DNA of 64,000 bases from Leptonema illini DSM 21528 (GTDB lineage Bacteria > Spirochaetota > Leptospiria > Leptospirales > Leptonemataceae): the NCBI RefSeq assembly GCF_000243335.1, contig NZ_JH597773.1, forward strand, positions 2,721,684 through 2,785,683. Direction: 5' to 3'. A program made the position numbers and the translations under genes. Shown in pieces: positions 60,121 to 64,000 of the stretch (positions are counted from its first letter, which is position 1; each line of letters starts with the position of its first letter). A model generated the notes under the pieces. It ran no database searches, was not told the origin of the DNA, and saw only the letters and a program-made list of their open reading frames with translations.

Positions 60121-62061
60121 CTACAGGTCAACGAGCGAGGCGAAAGGCTCTTCCCAGACGCTGAAGTACGAGCTCTCGCTCTGAGCGTAAGCAATCAGAT
60201 CTGCATAAAAGGGATGCATGCTCAGCGTCGTACTATCGCCGACCAGAATCAATCGTCTTCGCGCCCGTGTCATGGCCACATTCGTGCGTCGCAGGTCTTT
60301 TAAGAATCCGATCTCAGCCTCTTCGTTATTTCTTGTAAACGAGACGCCGATCCAGTCGCGCTCCGCTCCTTGAAACGAGTCGACCGTATCGACTTCAATC
60401 GCCTGCCCTGTCGGAAGCGTGGCCACATCAGAACACAGGGAGCGCAGGAGATCGACCTGTGCCCTGTAAGGCGCTATCAGCGCGACGGATTCTGGATCGT
60501 CTTCGCCAAGCCGTAACATCCGTTCGACAATGCGAACAAGCAGCATCGCCTCAAAGCGATTGAAGCGGCTTTCGGAATCGGCATCCTGCTCCTCTGTGGC
60601 GTCGCTACCCGCCGTATCGACAAAGAGCAGCGACCCGGTAAGGCTAACCTCTGCTTCGGGCTTCATGCGCATGGGCGGGCGATTGAGCACTGAGTCGTGC
60701 GTAACAAGACGACCTTCATAGAAGCGTTGATTGGAAAAGCCGAGGATGACCGGCTGCATACGGTATTGTTCATTCAGGAAGAAAACGCGACCGGAATCTT
60801 TATGCCGCTCGATCATCTTCGCGAAAAGCGTTTCAGAGAGCGGCGAGGCAGGAAGGCGGATCAACGGGGCAAGCTGCTGATGATCCCCGGCCATGATGAT
60901 GCGCTCGGGATTCTTCAAAAGAGGGATATAACAGGCCGGCTCAAGCGCCTGTGTTGCTTCGTCGATCACAACGGTGGTGAACCGCTTTTCCCGAATAGAG
61001 GGATGTGACGCTCCGGTTAACGTTGCGCAGACGACGGGCGTCCTTTCGATGATGTCGCCAAGCGCCGTCTTTTCCATCTCGCGGATCGTCTTCTGCAGCG
61101 CTCTGTATTCGGCAAAGAGAGACTCTCGTTCCGCTCGCTCGGCAGCGCCGAAGCTGCGACGGAAACGGCGGGCCTGCCGGAATAATTGCGCGGCCTCCGC
61201 ACGGTATTTCGCAAGCAGCTTCGCCTCTGATCGCGACTCCATGCGGCCTTCCAGTGTGAGCGCCTGTGCTGCATCGTAGACGCGAGCCGGATGCCCGATA
61301 CGCAGAACGGGTATGCCCTGCTCGTCGAGTTTCAATGCAAGCAGATCGACGGCAGCATTCGTCGCCGCGCATACGAGCACGCTTTCTTCGCGCCTGTAAA
61401 GGGCGGCGATCGCTGCAACAAGCGTCGTCGTCTTTCCGGTTCCAGGAGGACCATGAACGACGGCAAAGTCGGGCGTATTTAGTATGCCTGTAACGGCCTC
61501 GTCCTGCGATGCGTTTAACTCATTCGAACGGTGTGGCTCTGATTCTAAGGTAAGAGCCGAAAGCTCTGTATAACCAAGTAGCCGATCGCGCAGTCGGGCA
61601 CGCTGCCCTTTCTCTCCTTTTTGATCTTCGGCCTCAAGCATCTGCTGTAAGGCGAAACGCATCTCGCGCCAGGTGAGATCCGGAAAGGACGCCTCAAGTC
61701 GTATCTTTCCTTCTTCAATCCAGTCCGGATAGTCGTCGACGACGACATCTATCGCCGCTGAGCTGATGCGTACGGCTATACCGTCGGTCACTTCGTCATC
61801 GCGAAACAGCTTCACCGGTGCGCCTTCTGTGATACGATGGCTCAGCGGATCATGCTCAAAACGCAATTTCCAGCGTCCGCCACGGTAGATGATCCCCTCT
61901 TGAAAACGAAGCGGATAAACGGCCAGCCCCTCCGCCTTTTTCTGTGCAAGGGAAAGACCTTTCATCAGATCGGCATGTTCGGCGCGCTCCGCCTTCTCCT
62001 CGTCAAGGAGCGCCGAGAGAACGGCCTGGAGCTCTTCGTTTGCAGTGGAATATCGAGCCAC
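60121..62061 (-). CDS. Superfamily 1 DNA/RNA helicase, IGHMBP2-like
   Basis: A 646-aa helicase. Walker A is HGPPGTGKTTT, motif Ia is CAATNAAVD, motif II is VIDEATQA, motif III GDHQQLAPLI, motif V/VI are VDTVDSFQGAERD and NVAMTRARRRL. An N-terminal beta-barrel-like region precedes the core. Such helicases (SMUBP2/IGHMBP2, Upf1-like SF1B) act on DNA or RNA. I start at GTG 62061, 40 bases after the asparagine synthase stop; the longer frame overlaps that gene and is not homologous. The stop TAG abuts the truncated TPM gene. Confidence 0.9.
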   Translation of the reverse strand: MARYSTANEELQAVLSALLDEEKAERAEHADLMKGLSLAQKKAEGLAVYPLRFQEGIIYRGGRWKLRFEHDPLSHRITEGAPVKLFRDDEVTDGIAVRISSAAIDVVVDDYPDWIEEGKIRLEASFPDLTWREMRFALQQMLEAEDQKGEKGQRARLRDRLLGYTELSALTLESEPHRSNELNASQDEAVTGILNTPDFAVVHGPPGTGKTTTLVAAIAALYRREESVLVCAATNAAVDLLALKLDEQGIPVLRIGHPARVYDAAQALTLEGRMESRSEAKLLAKYRAEAAQLFRQARRFRRSFGAAERAERESLFAEYRALQKTIREMEKTALGDIIERTPVVCATLTGASHPSIREKRFTTVVIDEATQALEPACYIPLLKNPERIIMAGDHQQLAPLIRLPASPLSETLFAKMIERHKDSGRVFFLNEQYRMQPVILGFSNQRFYEGRLVTHDSVLNRPPMRMKPEAEVSLTGSLLFVDTAGSDATEEQDADSESRFNRFEAMLLVRIVERMLRLGEDDPESVALIAPYRAQVDLLRSLCSDVATLPTGQAIEVDTVDSFQGAERDWIGVSFTRNNEEAEIGFLKDLRRTNVAMTRARRRLILVGDSTTLSMHPFYADLIAYAQSESSYFSVWEEPFASLVDL

Positions 62062-62101
62062 GATCCAGAGCGCGACGCCACCCTCTCCTGAAAAGAACGA
62101 T

Positions 62102-64000
62102 TCAGCTGGCGGCCGGCGTCTGTTCCTTCTGCAAAGCCAGCCTCTTTGCCTTCGCCGGCAGATCAGAGGAAAGCAGGTTGCGCCTGAGGATCTGCACACC
62201 AAGCGCATGGTTCAGCAACGCATCGATACGAACAAGCTCTGCCTGATCTCCGGACGGATGTCGTCTGCGCCGTTCCAGCTCTCGAACTCCCTGCCGGTCA
62301 AGAAGACCGGCTTCTTCGATGGCCTCGTCAGAGAGGAAATCCGCTGCCAGATCGGAGAAGGCCCTGCTCTTTTCTTCGTTACGATGAGCCGGCGGGGCCA
62401 TGAAGGCAAATTTCTCACGGTTATACAGCTCTTCGGGTAACAGGCCCTTCATCGCTTCGCGCAGGACATGCTTCTCGCGTCCTTCGCGAATCCGCAGATC
62501 GGGAGCGATCTGAAAGGCGACGGCGGCAAGGTTATGATCGAGAAAGGCCGGCCGAGCCTCCATACTGTGAGCCATGTCGACGCGATCGCCTCCCCACGTA
62601 AGGATCTGCCCTTCGAGCATCGTCTTGATCCACACATATTGAGCAATATCAAGCGGATGACGCCCTCGAATACGATCCGCTGATAGAGTCTCGGCGATTG
62701 CCCCGCCAGGATCGTATCCACGCAGACTTGCGCGAATCGTCGGATGCAGCAATGCCGGGACATCGGATCCGGCGGCAAGCCACGGCTGGAGCGAAGACGG
62801 CGTGAAGCCGCAGAGGGCGTTCAGGGCGGAGTTATCAATCTCGTTTTCAGAGAGCATGGCGCCGCGAAAAAGCGCATTGGATGACTGCAAACGCCTCTCA
62901 TGATGCGAACCCGATGCCTGATCGGATCGCAGGAAGTAATCGCGACGAAAACCCGGATAACCAGCGAAAAGCTCATCAGAGCCCTCTCCCGTCAGAACGA
63001 CCCGGTAGCCCTCATCGCGCACATGGCGGCTCATCAAGAATTTTGCGACGCCAAGCGTATTGTAGATAGTTCGTTCCGTATGCCAGTGTGTGTCGACGAA
63101 GGACGTATACAGGTCTTCGCCGCGCAACATCATAATATCCTGATCGGCTCCTGTAGAGGCCGCCATGCGCTTTGCAATGGGGCTCTCGTCATAACCGGCG
63201 TCATCGAAGCCGATCGTAAAAGCCTTCACAGGATCCTGACGGCAGGCGGCGGCAAGCCCCAGGATCGAGCAGGAATCGATACCGCCCGAGAGATAGCATC
63301 CGACGGGCACATCGGCGACTAACCTCGCCTGGATGGCGTCAAGTAGAGACGCACGCACGCGCTCGATGGCATCTTTTTCATCGGTAAAACGCCACTCGCC
63401 GGCAAGAGGAAAATCGGCATCCCAGTAGGTGTGCTGCTCGATATGAAAACCGCCATTGCGCTTTCGTCGCACCGCAAGGAATCGACCCGGCGGAACCTGA
63501 CGGATGCCTGTGTACGGAGTCGTTCCCGGAACCTGAGTCTGCATGAGCTGGTGAAAAAGCCCTTCCTCTGAAAAGGAGCGTGGAACGTCAGGATGAGCGA
63601 AAATCCCTTTCATCTCTGACGAAAAGATAAGGCGATCCTGATCGGCATAATAATAGAGCGGCTTGATACCGAAACGATCACGGGCAAGAAACAGCGTATC
63701 GCTTCTGCGATCGAAAAGAGCGAAGGCAAACTCTCCCCTCAAGTATGAGAGAGTCCCCTCTATGCCATACCGTGGATACAGATGCAGCAGAATCTCTGAA
63801 TCGCTTTTGGTGCGAAAGCGATCTCCGCGCGCGTAAAGATCGGCACGAATCTTTTGAAAGTCGTACAGTTCTCCGTTCACCGTGACGGCTATCTCTCCGT
63901 TAGCCGAAAGCAACGGCTGACGACTGCGCTCGTCCAGATCTATAATGGCCAGACGCGTATGTGCCATCCCGAGTCCGCGCTCATGGTCGACATGCCAGCC
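62102..64000 (-). CDS. asnB: Asparagine synthase (glutamine-hydrolysing), N-terminus outside window
   Basis: 632 residues up to the window edge; the frame remains open (HVDHERGLGMAHTRLAIIDL), so the N-terminal cysteine of the glutaminase domain is beyond the window. The glutaminase part has VNGELYDFQ and ARDRFGIKPLYYY; the synthetase has the ATP pyrophosphatase loop YLSGGIDSC, LTGEGSDELFAGYP and EARPAFLDHNL. The enzyme amidates aspartate, or in some paralogues modifies cell-surface or natural-product intermediates; the length of about 650 aa fits the AsnB class. The helicase gene follows 40 bases later. Confidence 0.92.
   Translation of the reverse strand, partial: GWHVDHERGLGMAHTRLAIIDLDERSRQPLLSANGEIAVTVNGELYDFQKIRADLYARGDRFRTKSDSEILLHLYPRYGIEGTLSYLRGEFAFALFDRRSDTLFLARDRFGIKPLYYYADQDRLIFSSEMKGIFAHPDVPRSFSEEGLFHQLMQTQVPGTTPYTGIRQVPPGRFLAVRRKRNGGFHIEQHTYWDADFPLAGEWRFTDEKDAIERVRASLLDAIQARLVADVPVGCYLSGGIDSCSILGLAAACRQDPVKAFTIGFDDAGYDESPIAKRMAASTGADQDIMMLRGEDLYTSFVDTHWHTERTIYNTLGVAKFLMSRHVRDEGYRVVLTGEGSDELFAGYPGFRRDYFLRSDQASGSHHERRLQSSNALFRGAMLSENEIDNSALNALCGFTPSSLQPWLAAGSDVPALLHPTIRASLRGYDPGGAIAETLSADRIRGRHPLDIAQYVWIKTMLEGQILTWGGDRVDMAHSMEARPAFLDHNLAAVAFQIAPDLRIREGREKHVLREAMKGLLPEELYNREKFAFMAPPAHRNEEKSRAFSDLAADFLSDEAIEEAGLLDRQGVRELERRRRHPSGDQAELVRIDALLNHALGVQILRRNLLSSDLPAKAKRLALQKEQTPAAS

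Noticed and set aside
1-64000. CRISPR array, rRNA or tRNA genes
   Set aside because: No regularly spaced repeats beyond the 33-bp coding repeat and no recognisable RNA-gene sequence were found by eye; a tRNA could still be missed without a covariance search.

Overview
The window looks like a chromosomal segment of a Leptospiraceae spirochaete. The evidence is two adjacent spirochaete-type FlaB flagellins of 281 aa each, a large surface lipoprotein ending in a DUF1554 module (typical of Leptospira and relatives), a coiled-coil/TM protein resembling the leptospiral 'LA_3696' family, and several lipoproteins with loose spirochaetal lipoboxes. The clearly GC-rich codon use fits Leptonema or Turneriella better than Leptospira itself; that placement is my inference. 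No rRNA, tRNA or CRISPR array was recognised.

Layout. 1-6315 (+): the end of an RND efflux permease, an Opp/Dpp-type ABC ATPase, an NlpC/P60 lipid-free exported hydrolase, a RidA protein and two unknown genes. 6369-12402: a histidine phosphatase and two convergent modular lipoproteins that share a repeat module. 12646-18798: lipoamide dehydrogenase, a 7TM-SpoIIE phosphatase, lgt and an AvtA-like transaminase. 18765-20840 (-): PAS-PAS-GGDEF-EAL protein. 20959-30086 (-): the most interesting block, Hsp20 and M24 peptidase followed by a tightly overlapping five-gene cluster of ATP-grasp, Alpha-E, transglutaminase/DUF2126, ATP-grasp/Alpha-E fusion and transglutaminase. Within it one ATP-grasp and one transglutaminase keep their catalytic motifs, while the transglutaminase/DUF2126 and ATP-grasp/Alpha-E proteins appear to have lost theirs. 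This looks like an active set paired with pseudoenzyme partners in a predicted peptide/amide-ligase system.

30225-34959 (-): beta-helix lipoprotein, CorA, a cyclopropane-synthase-like methyltransferase and a DUF1295 membrane protein. 34960-37660: accessory region with an IS5-family (IS903-like) element, a gene remnant, palindromic repeats and a 477-bp unit bounded by 28-bp direct repeats carrying a small membrane gene. 37132-38886: lipoprotein, a 37-aa membrane peptide coupled to a NUDIX gene, and a zinc-ribbon protein. 38978-44485 (-): an overlapping operon of lipoprotein, GlpX, flippase and bifunctional PBP. 44552-47969 (+): PlsC and a U32 peptidase-family protein. 48089-56174: three paralogous predicted beta-barrel proteins interspersed with a SIMPL protein, an unknown and a 1236-aa propeller/TPR-like protein with a long acidic run. 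56410-58547: flagellin pair with a structured leader, a candidate sigma-28 promoter and a clear terminator. 58808-64000: coiled-coil protein, a 5'-truncated TPM gene, an IGHMBP2-like helicase and the body of an asparagine synthase that runs off the window.

Starts were moved from the longest reading frame wherever a signal peptide, ribosome-binding site or family N-terminus supported an internal codon; these choices are stated in each entry.
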